Source of the DNA: Promethearchaeota archaeon
GTDB lineage: Archaea > Asgardarchaeota > Thorarchaeia > Thorarchaeales > Thorarchaeaceae
Assembly (NCBI GenBank): GCA_014728035.1
Contig: WJMJ01000079.1
Location: 1 to 64,000 of the forward strand
Direction of reading: 5' to 3'
Length of the DNA stretch: 64,000 nt
Below the pieces are notes generated by a model that searched no databases, was not told the origin of the DNA, and saw only the letters and a program-made list of their open reading frames with translations. A program made the position numbers and the translations under genes. Within the stretch, counting starts at the first letter, position 1. Each line of letters starts with the position of its first letter. Positions 36,719 through 46,395 of the stretch are shown here, one piece after another.

Positions 36719-37855
36719 TTGATTTATGTTGCAAAACCAATCGTAGAATCTGAAGAGATTCAAGCAGTTAAGGAAGTTCTGAAATCTGGGATGTTAGCTG
36801 AAGGCAAAGTATCGAGAGAGTTTGAGAAAAAATACTCGGAATATATCGGTGTTAAATATTCCACCGTGACGAGTAATGGAACAACTGCATTGCATACTGC
36901 ACTTGAAGCCATGAATATACAACCTGGCGATGAAGTGATTACTTCTCCATTTACTTTCATTGCCTCAGCAAATACAATTGCAATGATTGGTGCTATTCCT
37001 ATATTCGTGGATATTGATCCTTTCACTTATAATATCGACCCGGAGTTGATTGAAGCAGCAATTACACCAAAAACGAAAGCAATCATGCCAGTTCATATTT
37101 TTGGAATGCCAGCTGATATGAAACAAATCATGGAGATTGCTGAAAAACACGATTTACTTGTTTTGGAGGATGCATGTCAAGCACATGGGGCTGAAATTGG
37201 GGGGCGTAAAGTTGGTTCATTTGGTGATGCTGCAGCTTTCTCATTTTATGCAACAAAAAATATGATGACTGGCGAAGGTGGAATGATTACCACAAATAAC
37301 GAGGAGCTTTATGATAATGCTACTATGGTGAAAAATCATGGTAGAGGAAAGAAGGGAGGATATAGTCATTTCCAGATAGGTTATAATTTCAGGATGCTCG
37401 ATATAGTTTCTGCCCTTGGTATTGTTCAGCTAGAACGGCTTCCGGATGTAATCCGTGCTCAACGAAAGAATGCTGAAGAATTCTCCAAAGTAGTGAATGA
37501 AATTGATGTCCTTACCCCTCAAAAAGAACTTGATGGAATGAAATCTGCCTATCATGTTTACGCACCTGTTCTAGACTCTGATTATTTAACTCGTGATGAT
37601 GTCATCGACAAATTCAGAAACCATGATATTGGTGCTCGGAGTGTTTATACACTTCCTTGTCACAAGCAGGATACATATCTCAATATCTCTTCTTGGCGAT
37701 GGGCAAAATTTGTTGATTACCCTGACTATTCAAAATTACAGTTACCGAATTCTGAAAGAATTGGAAATCAACATTTCCAAATTCCTTCTCATGCAAGTAT
37801 CAATGAGGATGAGCGTAAACAAATTCTAACAGCTATTCAAGACATCTTCTGTTGA
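36719..37855 (+). CDS. DegT/DnrJ/EryC1 aminotransferase
   Basis: PLP-dependent sugar aminotransferase, 378 residues, usually making amino-sugar nucleotides for surface glycans. Landmarks: EFEKKYSEYIGVKYS at the start, the SNGTTALHTALEA segment, DACQAHGAE, and the PLP-binding Lys in FSFYATKNMMTGEGGM. TTG start with no strong SD but an upstream TATA-like TTTTATCATAAA, so the leader may be short. No other glycan genes neighbour it. Ends 1 base from the convergent HAD gene. Confidence 0.9.
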   Translation: MIYVAKPIVESEEIQAVKEVLKSGMLAEGKVSREFEKKYSEYIGVKYSTVTSNGTTALHTALEAMNIQPGDEVITSPFTFIASANTIAMIGAIPIFVDIDPFTYNIDPELIEAAITPKTKAIMPVHIFGMPADMKQIMEIAEKHDLLVLEDACQAHGAEIGGRKVGSFGDAAAFSFYATKNMMTGEGGMITTNNEELYDNATMVKNHGRGKKGGYSHFQIGYNFRMLDIVSALGIVQLERLPDVIRAQRKNAEEFSKVVNEIDVLTPQKELDGMKSAYHVYAPVLDSDYLTRDDVIDKFRNHDIGARSVYTLPCHKQDTYLNISSWRWAKFVDYPDYSKLQLPNSERIGNQHFQIPSHASINEDERKQILTAIQDIFC

Positions 37856-38500
37856 TTATGAGAAATATTGTAGAACATCTCGAAGATTCTTTGAGCGAAC
37901 TGTTACACTTGCAGCTTCGCTCACTCTATCATTCTCAGGATTGAATGCAATACTGAATTTCGCAAATCTGAAGAGTTCAATGTCATTCTCTCCATCGCCT
38001 ATGCAAGCAAGATTTTCCTGTGATAATCCTCTTTCTTCAAGTACTTCCTTTGCCTTCTGAGCCTTCTGTGGACCCCCCATCACATAGTGTACCTTGCCAT
38101 CATGCTTTCCATCTAATTCACCAAGCACATTGGAGTAAGCAAAATCAAGTCCTAATCTGCGTTGAAAAGGTTCCAAAAAGAACTGACTTACTCCACTAGA
38201 TATGCACCCTACGATATAGCCTCTTTCTTTTAATTCATGAATTGTTTCTACTGAACCTTCCATAAGAGGTATTGATTCAACAATCGGGTTTAATGTGCCA
38301 TCAACCGGAATTCCCTCCCATATCTTAGAGCCTTTGATTATCGATTGTTCTAGAGTTAATCTTTTTGTTTGATTTTCTTTCATTATAGCAATGAATTTCT
38401 CTCCCAATCCTAAGGCATGTGCAACTGGAAATACTGCACTTGGACCATCATATAATACCCCATCAAGATCAAAAGCAATTACTTTGATATTTATCGCCAT
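37856..38500 (-). CDS. HAD-family phosphatase, SerB-like
   Basis: Haloacid-dehalogenase-type phosphatase, 214 residues. Motif I FDLDGVLYDG with nucleophile D11 and acid D13, motif II ISSGVSQ, and motif IV IGDGENDIELF. The pattern and cap arrangement resemble phosphoserine phosphatase, but the substrate could be another small phosphate ester. ATG start, divergent from the next gene. Confidence 0.85.
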   Translation of the reverse strand: MAINIKVIAFDLDGVLYDGPSAVFPVAHALGLGEKFIAIMKENQTKRLTLEQSIIKGSKIWEGIPVDGTLNPIVESIPLMEGSVETIHELKERGYIVGCISSGVSQFFLEPFQRRLGLDFAYSNVLGELDGKHDGKVHYVMGGPQKAQKAKEVLEERGLSQENLACIGDGENDIELFRFAKFSIAFNPENDRVSEAASVTVRSKNLRDVLQYFS

Positions 38501-38589
38501 ATCTCAACATTCCTCTCATGTTACCGACATCGAAGGTTAGCAGGGGAAACAATATTATCCCTTTTGGAATATACAATATTGATTTCGCC

Positions 38590-39747
38590 ATGAATATTAT
38601 CAGAAAACAAAAGAAAGGATTTGGTTCAATAAATCAAGTCAAAAAAAGATTCCAACAGGACAGAAAGGAACGTGACTTATCTTTTGATGTTGGTCGTATG
38701 CCTCGTGATATTCTGGAGAAAATGTTAGTTATTTGTGGCCGAGTTGGGAAAGATAATAGCGACATTTATAGGAAAAAGGCCAAAGCATTAGGTGCAGACT
38801 TTTTAGTTGAAGATTCTGGGTCATGGGTTTTTACTCATAGAACTATCCGTGATAATTATCAACCTGACTTTCATGAAGGTGTCTTACTTATTGGAACCGC
38901 AAAAGAACTACCGTCTACAAGAATTGGTTATCAAGACTCGTATGCATTTACAGACTGGTTTCTTCAAGATATAGAAGGTGATGGTCTACCTGATATCCCG
39001 ATAGGTCGTGTATATGGTCCATCTGAAACCGTCCTTTTCCATATGGATCCGACAATAATTGATAGTGATATTGCAGTTGTTTTTGACTCAGAACCAGGTA
39101 GGTCTATGCGTCACGTGGAAGGTCTAGCTGCGCTTGGATTTGATGTTGAGGTGCTTGAAAGATTTCATGATGACGATAATGAACTCATGGGTGCTAGTGA
39201 ATTCATACTACAATTTTCGGATGGAATGTATACAAAACGAATTCATGGCACACCAGACCGATGGGCATCTCATAATTCAGTAATATTGTCGCATACTCAA
39301 GCAGAGAGTATTGTCTTCAAAGGATATCCTGTGATATTCTCAGAGGCTTGTAGTACTGCCCAGGAGGGACCTTTACTTAGTGCCTTTCTTAATGGTGGTG
39401 CATGTTACATTGGATCCACTCTCGACACCATGAATAACATCGACGAGTATGATGACTGGAAAGATTGTCCTTATGCGGATGGGTGGAAATTTGGATTCTT
39501 GGACTTGTTAGACTCTTATGATCTAATTGGTCAAGTCAAAACACAGGTTGATAGAGAACTATTTTCTAGACTATCTCAGCCTGCAAAGTTACAAATTGAA
39601 GCAATTCGAAGAAGTGATTCCCATGAAATCACCGATGACACTGCTTTATCTGTTGTTGAGTGGGTGTTATATGGAAATCCTCTACGTCGTACAACTGTTG
39701 GTCCGGATGCAGATTATACACCGGGTAGGCTATTAGTTGACACTTAA
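38590..39747 (+). CDS. Gingipain/clan CD-like cysteine peptidase, probably intracellular
   Basis: A protein of 385 residues from ATG 38590; the ORF-track start at 38518 would lie in the promoter shared with the divergent HAD gene, and a TATA-like AATATACAA lies about 20 bases before 38590. The DGLPDIPIGRVYG segment resembles the pre-catalytic part of peptidase C25; the candidate dyad is His in ILSHTQAE and Cys in FSEACSTAQEG, followed by FLNGGACYIGST as in clan CD. No signal peptide or transmembrane segment is seen, unlike secreted gingipains. Fold call is moderate; activity is inference. Confidence 0.55.
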   Translation: MNIIRKQKKGFGSINQVKKRFQQDRKERDLSFDVGRMPRDILEKMLVICGRVGKDNSDIYRKKAKALGADFLVEDSGSWVFTHRTIRDNYQPDFHEGVLLIGTAKELPSTRIGYQDSYAFTDWFLQDIEGDGLPDIPIGRVYGPSETVLFHMDPTIIDSDIAVVFDSEPGRSMRHVEGLAALGFDVEVLERFHDDDNELMGASEFILQFSDGMYTKRIHGTPDRWASHNSVILSHTQAESIVFKGYPVIFSEACSTAQEGPLLSAFLNGGACYIGSTLDTMNNIDEYDDWKDCPYADGWKFGFLDLLDSYDLIGQVKTQVDRELFSRLSQPAKLQIEAIRRSDSHEITDDTALSVVEWVLYGNPLRRTTVGPDADYTPGRLLVDT

Positions 39748-40112
39748 TTGATAACAACTTGTCTACTCTGGTGAAATGACCTCTCACCAATCACACCTCC
39801 TATGAAACCTCCTATCATTGAGAGACCACTCATCATAAGAGCTGCAAATAATAACGTGACAATATCTAGATATTGACCTGTCATAACTTCAGTTATCGCG
39901 AAAATTAAGGTGTATGTTACTAATGAGCTGATGAATGATACTTGTATGCCTTTGTTTCTTGAAGCCAGGAAGTATCCACCTACTAGACCAGCTATTATTG
40001 GTGTGAAGTAGAACAATATGAAAAATAATCCGATATTAAGAAGGATTTGTGAGAAAATCATCGAAACAATCTTTGACCTTGGAATATTTTTTCTAGTATA
40101 ATCGGTTGACAT
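39744..40112 (-). CDS. Small membrane protein, DUF5518-like
   Basis: A 122-residue protein with four hydrophobic segments and short loops, with Gly-rich helices (AGLVGGYFLASRNKG and SMIGGFIGGVIGE), resembling small archaeal DUF5518-type proteins. Function unknown. It overlaps the convergent peptidase-like gene by 4 bases at the stop. Confidence 0.6.
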   Translation of the reverse strand: MSTDYTRKNIPRSKIVSMIFSQILLNIGLFFILFYFTPIIAGLVGGYFLASRNKGIQVSFISSLVTYTLIFAITEVMTGQYLDIVTLLFAALMMSGLSMIGGFIGGVIGERSFHQSRQVVIN

Positions 40113-40270
40113 CTTTTTCAGAGCTACCTACCTATTTATGGATATAATAGTATAGTCTTTTGTTTAAAATCCCCCCCAAATATCAGGATAATTCATATAG
40201 CTTTGTTACTCATTAGATGATATATCTGCACGTTCATTATTTTGTAGCGTGGAAAGAGAGGCGAAAAAAA

Positions 40271-40390
40271 TTGTCAGAAGAGAAAGAATCAATGTCCGAG
40301 AAATTAAAGAAAGTATTTGGTGTTAAAATCTCTAAACCCAAAAATCCTTTCAAAGGAAATCCCTATAAAAAAGAGGAAAAAGAGGAGTAA
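40271..40390 (+). CDS. 39-residue charged small protein, not in the ORF track
   Basis: TTG start at 40271 with AGAGAGG about 8 bases upstream and stop TAA at 40388-40390. The product is very Lys/Glu-rich (MSEEKESMSEKLKKVFGVK...) with a Pro/Lys/Phe middle. It is followed within 16 bases by a strong hairpin and T7 tract, so the gene has its own terminator. I recognise no family. Support comes from SD, frame and terminator; the conservation test is missing. Confidence 0.55.
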   Translation: MSEEKESMSEKLKKVFGVKISKPKNPFKGNPYKKEEKEE

Positions 40391-40406
40391 TCACCTCCCA
40401 ATTATT

Positions 40407-40438
40407 TGCCTGTTATCACGCAGGCATCATCTTTTTTT
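40407..40438 (+). terminator. Hairpin and T-tract after the small protein gene
   Basis: TGCCTG / CAGGCA stem with an 8-base loop, followed by TCATCTTTTTTT. Clear and strong. Confidence 0.65.
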
Positions 40439-40440
40439 GG

Positions 40441-41358
40441 TTGGTGTTTGTCATAAAATTTTCAATATCAGTCCCTAGAAGGTATAACCTACTATCCTCC
40501 ATCCATGCTTGGATCTATCCAGATATTCAACCAGTTCCAGAAAGAACTGGTGAACAGTGGTTTGGTAGATTGTTTACATTTGATGAATCAGAAGTTCCTT
40601 TGTACATATCCCAACAATCCCCTGGTGAGGATTTAGAAATCCATTGTATTGAATCTGAGGTACCTAAGCAAAAAATCATAGAAAAAATAGAGTCTATCTT
40701 GTCGCTAAATTATGACATCCGACCATCCCTAGATATCATATCTGAGGAATTTGAATTTGATAAGCTTGAAGAGGAAATTTCCGGAATTAGGCCGTACCTC
40801 TCAGATACACTATATGAAGCATTAGTGAAATCAATAATTCAACAGCAGGTTTCATATAGAGCAGCAAATGTTTTGACAAAACGATTAGTTGAGTTCGTCG
40901 CAAGTCCGATAACCTTTCATAGTCAAGATTTGTTTGGATTTCCAAAATATACTCAACTTCTAAAGCTTGGAGAGAATGGTCTTAGAGAGCTAGGTATTGG
41001 ATTCAAATCTCCATATATATTGCAGATCTCTGAAAAAATAAGATCCGGTGAGTTAAATTTAGAAACTTTGAAAGACAGTTCATACCATGAAATCAGTAAA
41101 ATCTTGAGACCTATCAAAGGAATTGGTGATTGGACAATTCAAGCGTTATTAATTGCTGGAGTGGGAGATTTTTCACAATTTCCGTATGGAGACCTTGGGA
41201 TACAAAATCTGTTAGGCCGAATCTATAACAACGGCATACGCATAAAAAAGCAAAAAGTAATAGAAATATCATCAAAATGGGGTGAATCCGGCCCTATGGT
41301 CTTGTATTTGCTTATGTGTGCAGATGTATTGGGACTTCTTGGAGATTTGTCTCGTTAG
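40441..41358 (+). CDS. AlkA-like HhH-GPD DNA glycosylase
   Basis: Base-excision repair glycosylase of 305 residues. The N-terminal ~100 residues are a beta-rich AlkA-type domain; then comes the HhH-GPD fold with SIIQQQVSYRAANVLTKR, the hairpin PIKGIGDWTIQALLIAGVG, and a catalytic Asp in FPYGDLGIQ. Likely acts on alkylated purines such as 3-methyladenine; the exact lesion is inference. TTG 40441 or GTG 40444 start. The upstream small gene ends about 50 bases earlier, separated by a terminator. Confidence 0.87.
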   Translation: MVFVIKFSISVPRRYNLLSSIHAWIYPDIQPVPERTGEQWFGRLFTFDESEVPLYISQQSPGEDLEIHCIESEVPKQKIIEKIESILSLNYDIRPSLDIISEEFEFDKLEEEISGIRPYLSDTLYEALVKSIIQQQVSYRAANVLTKRLVEFVASPITFHSQDLFGFPKYTQLLKLGENGLRELGIGFKSPYILQISEKIRSGELNLETLKDSSYHEISKILRPIKGIGDWTIQALLIAGVGDFSQFPYGDLGIQNLLGRIYNNGIRIKKQKVIEISSKWGESGPMVLYLLMCADVLGLLGDLSR

Positions 41359-41403
41359 AAAAGGAATAAAAGACTAGACCATGAAGAATTATCAAACTAG
41401 AGT

Positions 41404-42564
41404 GTGAATCATTTGTCGAAATCAAAGAAGAACTCAAAACTTTGGCGAATCTATTCCATGTTTTTGAAGGAGCTCAGATTGATTTCCAATGACAAATTCG
41501 CTCTATTACTGGTATTTGTTTTACCTGCCATGATTATGGGCACCATGTATGTTGCTATCAATCAGAATCAGGCTTTTGCTCCTGTTGATGATAGTGGCAA
41601 ATCTGAAGATGCACTCACTTTGGGATTAGTTGATAGAGACCCTACAGATACTTTTCCTGGAGAAGATCTATCTCAAAATTTCACTTGGTATTTACAAAAC
41701 AGTCCAAATTTCATAGTCATATTATATGAAGATGAAGCGGCTGCTCGTGACGCATTATATCGGGATGAAGTTAATGCATACGCTGTTATTCCCTATGGCT
41801 TTGAGGGAAACATCACTGGTGACATTCCTGCATTTGTGGATGTTCATATCAGCAGTACTGATTTCGAAAGCCAAGCTGATGTATTCTCTTTCTTTAGTGA
41901 AGTTGTTCAGGACTTTCGCTATGATCATGGTTGGATAAAAGGAGAAATTGCTACTGAACGAGTCAGAGAATTTGAACCAACTGGTAATTATACTGCCGCA
42001 ACTTTTGGTGTTTTTATGCTGGTTTTTGCAGTTTTCATTGCAACTTCTGCAACTGCGGCACAAGCTATTGTTGGTGATATTCCACTAAATAGAATGCTAC
42101 TTACACCTGCAACAAAAATGGAGGCAATACTTGCAAAAACAGCTGCATATTTTATCGTGGGTGTAATACAGACACAGTTTCTTCTGATATTATGGATGGG
42201 ATTGTTTCAAATTGTGCCAAATACTGATTATTTGACTTTGAATGCAATACTTGGCCTGATGTCCCTTTCAGGGTCCGCTCTTGGTGTAGTAATATCTACA
42301 CTAGTAACTACGCGCTTACAAGCAAATCAATCTTTTCTCTTTCTATTATTTGCTTCAGTGATATTTGGGACTGGTTTTGTACCCGTTGGAATTGTAGATG
42401 AAGTTTTTCCACTCAATCTGGGAAGAGTAATGATTATTGATTGTGCTTTCAAAGGAATACTCCTATCAAACTTCATGAGTGAGATTGGCATTATTTTGGT
42501 TTTCTCTCTTTGTCTCATTCTCGTTGCTTGGATTATATTTTCACGACGGCAAAGTCTCGCCTAA
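41404..42564 (+). CDS. ABC-2 type permease
   Basis: Exporter membrane subunit, 386 residues: a first helix near residue 40, a large extracytoplasmic domain of about 150 residues (rich in Asp/Glu and Asn), then five to six C-terminal helices (FGVFMLVFAVFIATSAT and later). This is the classic ABC-2 layout. No ATPase is adjacent; the nearest ATPases are tens of kilobases away or outside the window. GTG start at 41404. Confidence 0.78.
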   Translation: MNHLSKSKKNSKLWRIYSMFLKELRLISNDKFALLLVFVLPAMIMGTMYVAINQNQAFAPVDDSGKSEDALTLGLVDRDPTDTFPGEDLSQNFTWYLQNSPNFIVILYEDEAAARDALYRDEVNAYAVIPYGFEGNITGDIPAFVDVHISSTDFESQADVFSFFSEVVQDFRYDHGWIKGEIATERVREFEPTGNYTAATFGVFMLVFAVFIATSATAAQAIVGDIPLNRMLLTPATKMEAILAKTAAYFIVGVIQTQFLLILWMGLFQIVPNTDYLTLNAILGLMSLSGSALGVVISTLVTTRLQANQSFLFLLFASVIFGTGFVPVGIVDEVFPLNLGRVMIIDCAFKGILLSNFMSEIGIILVFSLCLILVAWIIFSRRQSLA

Positions 42565-42638
42565 TTCTTAATTCATGTGTAATAGTCTTAAGGTATGGAT
42601 GTATAGTACTAAACACTTCATTAAAGGAATTGAATTCA

Positions 42639-42842
42639 TTGAGTGTTGTAAAAGTAATTGAACTAATCGGAGAGAGTCCCACGAGCTGGGAAGAAGCCAC
42701 AAAGAATGCACTAGCTGTTGCAAACAAGACCATAAGAAACATTGTTGGTATTGATGTTGATCACTTCACAGCAAAGGTCAAAGAAGGCAAAATTACTGCT
42801 TTCCGTGCGAATGTTAGAGTGGCTTTCAAATACGAAGAATAA
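42639..42842 (+). CDS. Dodecin family protein
   Basis: A 67-residue protein from TTG 42639 (AAGGA about 10 bases upstream): VVKVIELIGESPTSWEEATKNAL, then NIVGIDVDHFTAKVKEGKI and a final strand with VAFKYEE. This is the dodecin pattern, a small dodecameric flavin-binding storage or buffering protein. The ORF-track start adds 43 codons that overlap the ABC permease and are not plausible. Followed by a clear terminator. Confidence 0.88.
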   Translation: MSVVKVIELIGESPTSWEEATKNALAVANKTIRNIVGIDVDHFTAKVKEGKITAFRANVRVAFKYEE

Positions 42843-42852
42843 TATCGTTATT

Positions 42853-42883
42853 GGAGTATCCAATGATACTCCCTCATTTTTTT
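42853..42883 (+). terminator. Hairpin and T-tract after dodecin
   Basis: Perfect 8-bp stem GGAGTATC / GATACTCC with a 4-base loop, followed by CTCATTTTTTT. Confidence 0.65.
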
Positions 42884-42935
42884 GGATATAGAATTATTAG
42901 TGGTGCCTTAATAGCACGCTGAAATATGATATTAC

Positions 42936-43493
42936 ATGAGGGACCGATATCCATCTATGTTTACAGGTGCTACATCCGAAAATGGCGAACGTCCATATTC
43001 AGATATCGATAGCACAAATCTTTGGAAGATTGCATCTGACTCTTCTATATTGCTTATACTACGTGAGAATCCCCTATTGGAATTGGCTATAAGAGCAGAT
43101 TCAAAGATATTACTTGTCTGTGATACACTCCTAGAATCGGGAGAATTAGATGAATGGTATCTTGCAATTCAACTATTATGTACTTTGGGTACAAAAAATG
43201 CGGTTCAAAGATTACTTGTGTTATATGAGATATCTGATGCAACTGACAAAGAACTAATCGTTCGAATGCTATCTAGAATAATCATTCGAAGGCGAGCAAA
43301 ACGGTTTAGAAAAACCTTGAAGTCTCTCTCTTTTACTGAACCAATGGATTCTGTCGACTGGAGAAAGATAGCTATCAGAATGCTAACAGAAGTCTGTTCT
43401 GTGTTTGGAACTTCTCCGTTGATGATTCCCCTGGATTCTCCTAAAACGGAAGAAGATAATATGTATTCCAGAAAACCAGTCCGAAATTATTAA
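42936..43493 (+). CDS. Hypothetical helical protein
   Basis: A 185-residue protein that is mostly helical, with repeated patterns such as ILLILRENPLLELAIRADSKILL and LAIQLLCTLGTKNAVQRLLVLY suggesting HEAT-like or similar helical repeats, and a basic stretch (IIIRRRAKRFRKTLK) in the second half. No enzyme motif. The 3' end overlaps the convergent CPBP gene by about 50 bases. Not recognised. Confidence 0.55.
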   Translation: MRDRYPSMFTGATSENGERPYSDIDSTNLWKIASDSSILLILRENPLLELAIRADSKILLVCDTLLESGELDEWYLAIQLLCTLGTKNAVQRLLVLYEISDATDKELIVRMLSRIIIRRRAKRFRKTLKSLSFTEPMDSVDWRKIAIRMLTEVCSVFGTSPLMIPLDSPKTEEDNMYSRKPVRNY

Positions 43494-44280
43494 TTCCATG
43501 TGCAATTATTGGACTTACTAATGAATAATTCCTCCATTGTGCTAGTAATCCAAGGATAACTCCAAGAAGGAATCGAGTTGGAACCCCGAGGATATCCAGA
43601 TGTAAAACTGCAAAAATCAATGAAGTAACTACTACTGCCCAATCTTTGTATTTTTCTTTTGATGAGCTAAAGTATATTTCAAACCTTCTTTGTAGAAAAC
43701 CTCTGAATAGTATCTCTTCAGTGACTCCTATTACAAAGATCATACACACTGCCCAACCTACTAATTCAAGGGGATCATGCGCAATTAGCATCTGGTCTTG
43801 ATAGAGGGGTTCCCCAGTGGTTTCAACAGTAATGAGTGTTAGAATAATACTTAGAGCCAGCATCCCAATTCCTGCAATAATTCCAATTCCAATTTCTATT
43901 GCAGGTTTTTTTGCCTTGATTCCAATTGCTCCAAGATGTAATCCTTTATTTTTCACATATCTAATAGGAATTATAATGAAACCAAACTGGCCAATACTGA
44001 TGAAAATAAACGCCCAAGGCTCAAAGATAATGGATAAACTCGATGAAATCGTTATTAGACCCGTTACTATGGCTATCAAGGTTGTTACTGCAGTTACCGC
44101 CATTCCCAGAGCAAAAGCTGCCCCTGTTTTCAGTAATATCTTGAACATTCTATCCCAATCGATGTCACGTTCCAACCACGTACCTGGTTCAAAGATCCCT
44201 ATGCTTGAATCAGCTTCTTCCATTTCCAAACGGTCGGGATCATCCATTACCATTTTGAGGTACCTCTTATCGTCCTTCAC
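43441..44280 (-). CDS. CPBP intramembrane metalloprotease family protein
   Basis: Membrane protein (279 residues) with seven to eight hydrophobic segments. The CPBP motif EEILFRGFLQ (EExxxR) is present, followed by FAVLHLDI and, near the C-terminus, IIAHGINN, which supply the conserved Glu, Arg and His residues of the family (CAAX-processing or bacteriocin-immunity type). Substrate unknown. The start may be the ATG at 44280. Confidence 0.85.
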   Translation of the reverse strand: MKDDKRYLKMVMDDPDRLEMEEADSSIGIFEPGTWLERDIDWDRMFKILLKTGAAFALGMAVTAVTTLIAIVTGLITISSSLSIIFEPWAFIFISIGQFGFIIIPIRYVKNKGLHLGAIGIKAKKPAIEIGIGIIAGIGMLALSIILTLITVETTGEPLYQDQMLIAHDPLELVGWAVCMIFVIGVTEEILFRGFLQRRFEIYFSSSKEKYKDWAVVVTSLIFAVLHLDILGVPTRFLLGVILGLLAQWRNYSLVSPIIAHGINNFGLVFWNTYYLLPF

Positions 44281-44397
44281 TAAGTCTAAGATAAGCCTTT
44301 AGTTCTAAGTTGTTAATTTGCTGCATTAGTAGAATCTAAAACAATATTTGCGAATAATATCTAAGATGTATCTATACTAAATTCAGGTGAAATCCAT

Positions 44398-46395
44398 TTG
44401 GAAAATTTTGATGCTCCAATGAATCCTAGACGTGGGACAGCTATTCTAATTGCTACAATAATCGTAGTATCTGGAATTGCAGCAATCGTGATTGTTCCAC
44501 GTGGATTGAAAATAGTCGGTTCTTCTGTTCGAATAGCTGTAATTGATTCTGGAATTAATGATATCTCAAATCTTGGGATGGCTATGGTAGCCGAGAAAAG
44601 TTTCATAAATGAATCCTATGGATATTCGTCAACTGATCCAACTACTGAAGATAGCAATCCTGATAGTATACAACATGGGACCATCATTGCAAAAATTCTA
44701 ACAGAAAATGCGGAAAATGTTGCCATAGTAAATGCAAAAGTTGTCACTTCTCGGAATCTTGCAACTGTGGCAGGTATAGTCAATGCAATAGAATGGTCGG
44801 TAGAGGAGGCTGATTGTGAAATAATTAATCTAAGCCTAGGAAGTGCAATTGTATCATCTGATTCTTTTCGTGAGATAATAAGATGGGCATTTCGGAAGGG
44901 TGTTGTTATTGTAGCAGCAGCTGGCAATAACGGGCGTGGAGGGATTGTAGGTACATCAATTGAATCACCATCTCTCTATCCTGAAGTAATTTGTGTAGGT
45001 GCAGTTGATGAAGAGGGAGATTTATACGAGTTCTCTGCTAGAGGTCCGCTTAGTGATCGTACAATAAAACCAGATATTTGTGCAGTTGGAGTGTATAACA
45101 GTAATGATGGTATCGTTTTTGGTACGAGCTTTGCTACACCACGTGTGACTGCAGCTGCAGCAGAAATCATTAGATATTGTAAAATAAACGAGCTGAAATG
45201 GACTCCTGGAATGGTAAAAGCTGTACTTATGCAAGGGGCAAAGCAATCGCATTATGAACCTTGGGAAACTGGAGCTGGCTTGGTTGATTTAGAGTATTCA
45301 CTACGATTTGTTGAAAGTGTTTCCAAAATGGATGGATTGCCCATGATTGCTTATGCAACCCCCAGACTCAATCCATTTGAGTTCGAGAGGTGGTATGTTA
45401 ATACCACTATTTATCTTACTATATCCCTTTTTTGTTCAGGATACGGTGAATTTGGTATAGAATATGCTGGTTCTGCAAAGGACTATATTATAGGACCATC
45501 GGAAATTGCTATAAATCAATCAGGCACTGTTGAAATCCAGCTTTATGTGAACTCCACTAAGAAACTACTCAACCTTCAAGGAGTAGTTTACTTCTCAGAA
45601 GATAATTATCGGAATGTTTGGTCACAGTTTCAATTTGATGCATATGTTCAACGGGCATCTGTTGCTTTTGATTTCACCCATACCTCTTGGAAAATGGATT
45701 CGATTTATGGTCAATTTAGAAATCTCTATACTGCATTGTCTATCCTGAATATTTCGGTAGAATCTATTCAAAATCGAGGTGATATTACAATTAGTAATCT
45801 TCAACGATTTGATGGAGTCATTGTATTTAATCCGTGTTCTTGGTCTATATCCGGAATTGGTAATTCTCTTTCATTAAATGAATCAATCCAATTCACTGAA
45901 AACGAAATTGCAACATATTTTAATTATTGGAACAATAGTGGAAATCTAATGATTCTAGGACTCTCTCCAGAGTATTCAGATATTCAATCAGCAAATTTAC
46001 TCTTGAATTCTTTTGACTATTCATTCATTAACATTTCAATTCCACTAGTCACCACATTTCTTAATGGTGTTCCTTCAACCTATTTGGTTGATTCATTAAG
46101 TCCACATCCCATTATGGATGGTATAAATTCCTTTGACTTTAATGGCTGCCCATTAGAAGTTCCATCACAGGCAGATGTTCTTGCTACTGCTGAGGTGATT
46201 ACTTCAACAGATAATGGAACCATAACTGAACAAATGAATCTCATTTCAACTTACAATACATCTGTATCTGGTAGAATTGTCGTATCAGGTAGCAATTTCT
46301 TCATGGATAACTATGCACTTGAGGGATTTTATCAGTCAAATCAAAATATCCAATTAGCATATCAGTCTATTTACTGGTTGTTAGGAATCATCTAA
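44398..46395 (+). CDS. Membrane-anchored subtilisin-like serine protease
   Basis: S8 family protease of 665 residues. One N-terminal transmembrane or signal-anchor segment (residues ~14-36, TAILIATIIVVSGIAAIVIV), then the catalytic domain with D50 (VIDSG), H93 (QHGTI), an oxyanion-region Asn in AAAGNNG and S244 (GTSFATP). The C-terminal ~380 residues are a beta-rich extracellular region rich in Asn, Ser and Tyr with several N-x-S/T sites, possibly glycosylated. No large propeptide is visible. TTG start 7 bases after AGGTGA. Probably faces outside the cell. Confidence 0.88.
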   Translation: MENFDAPMNPRRGTAILIATIIVVSGIAAIVIVPRGLKIVGSSVRIAVIDSGINDISNLGMAMVAEKSFINESYGYSSTDPTTEDSNPDSIQHGTIIAKILTENAENVAIVNAKVVTSRNLATVAGIVNAIEWSVEEADCEIINLSLGSAIVSSDSFREIIRWAFRKGVVIVAAAGNNGRGGIVGTSIESPSLYPEVICVGAVDEEGDLYEFSARGPLSDRTIKPDICAVGVYNSNDGIVFGTSFATPRVTAAAAEIIRYCKINELKWTPGMVKAVLMQGAKQSHYEPWETGAGLVDLEYSLRFVESVSKMDGLPMIAYATPRLNPFEFERWYVNTTIYLTISLFCSGYGEFGIEYAGSAKDYIIGPSEIAINQSGTVEIQLYVNSTKKLLNLQGVVYFSEDNYRNVWSQFQFDAYVQRASVAFDFTHTSWKMDSIYGQFRNLYTALSILNISVESIQNRGDITISNLQRFDGVIVFNPCSWSISGIGNSLSLNESIQFTENEIATYFNYWNNSGNLMILGLSPEYSDIQSANLLLNSFDYSFINISIPLVTTFLNGVPSTYLVDSLSPHPIMDGINSFDFNGCPLEVPSQADVLATAEVITSTDNGTITEQMNLISTYNTSVSGRIVVSGSNFFMDNYALEGFYQSNQNIQLAYQSIYWLLGII

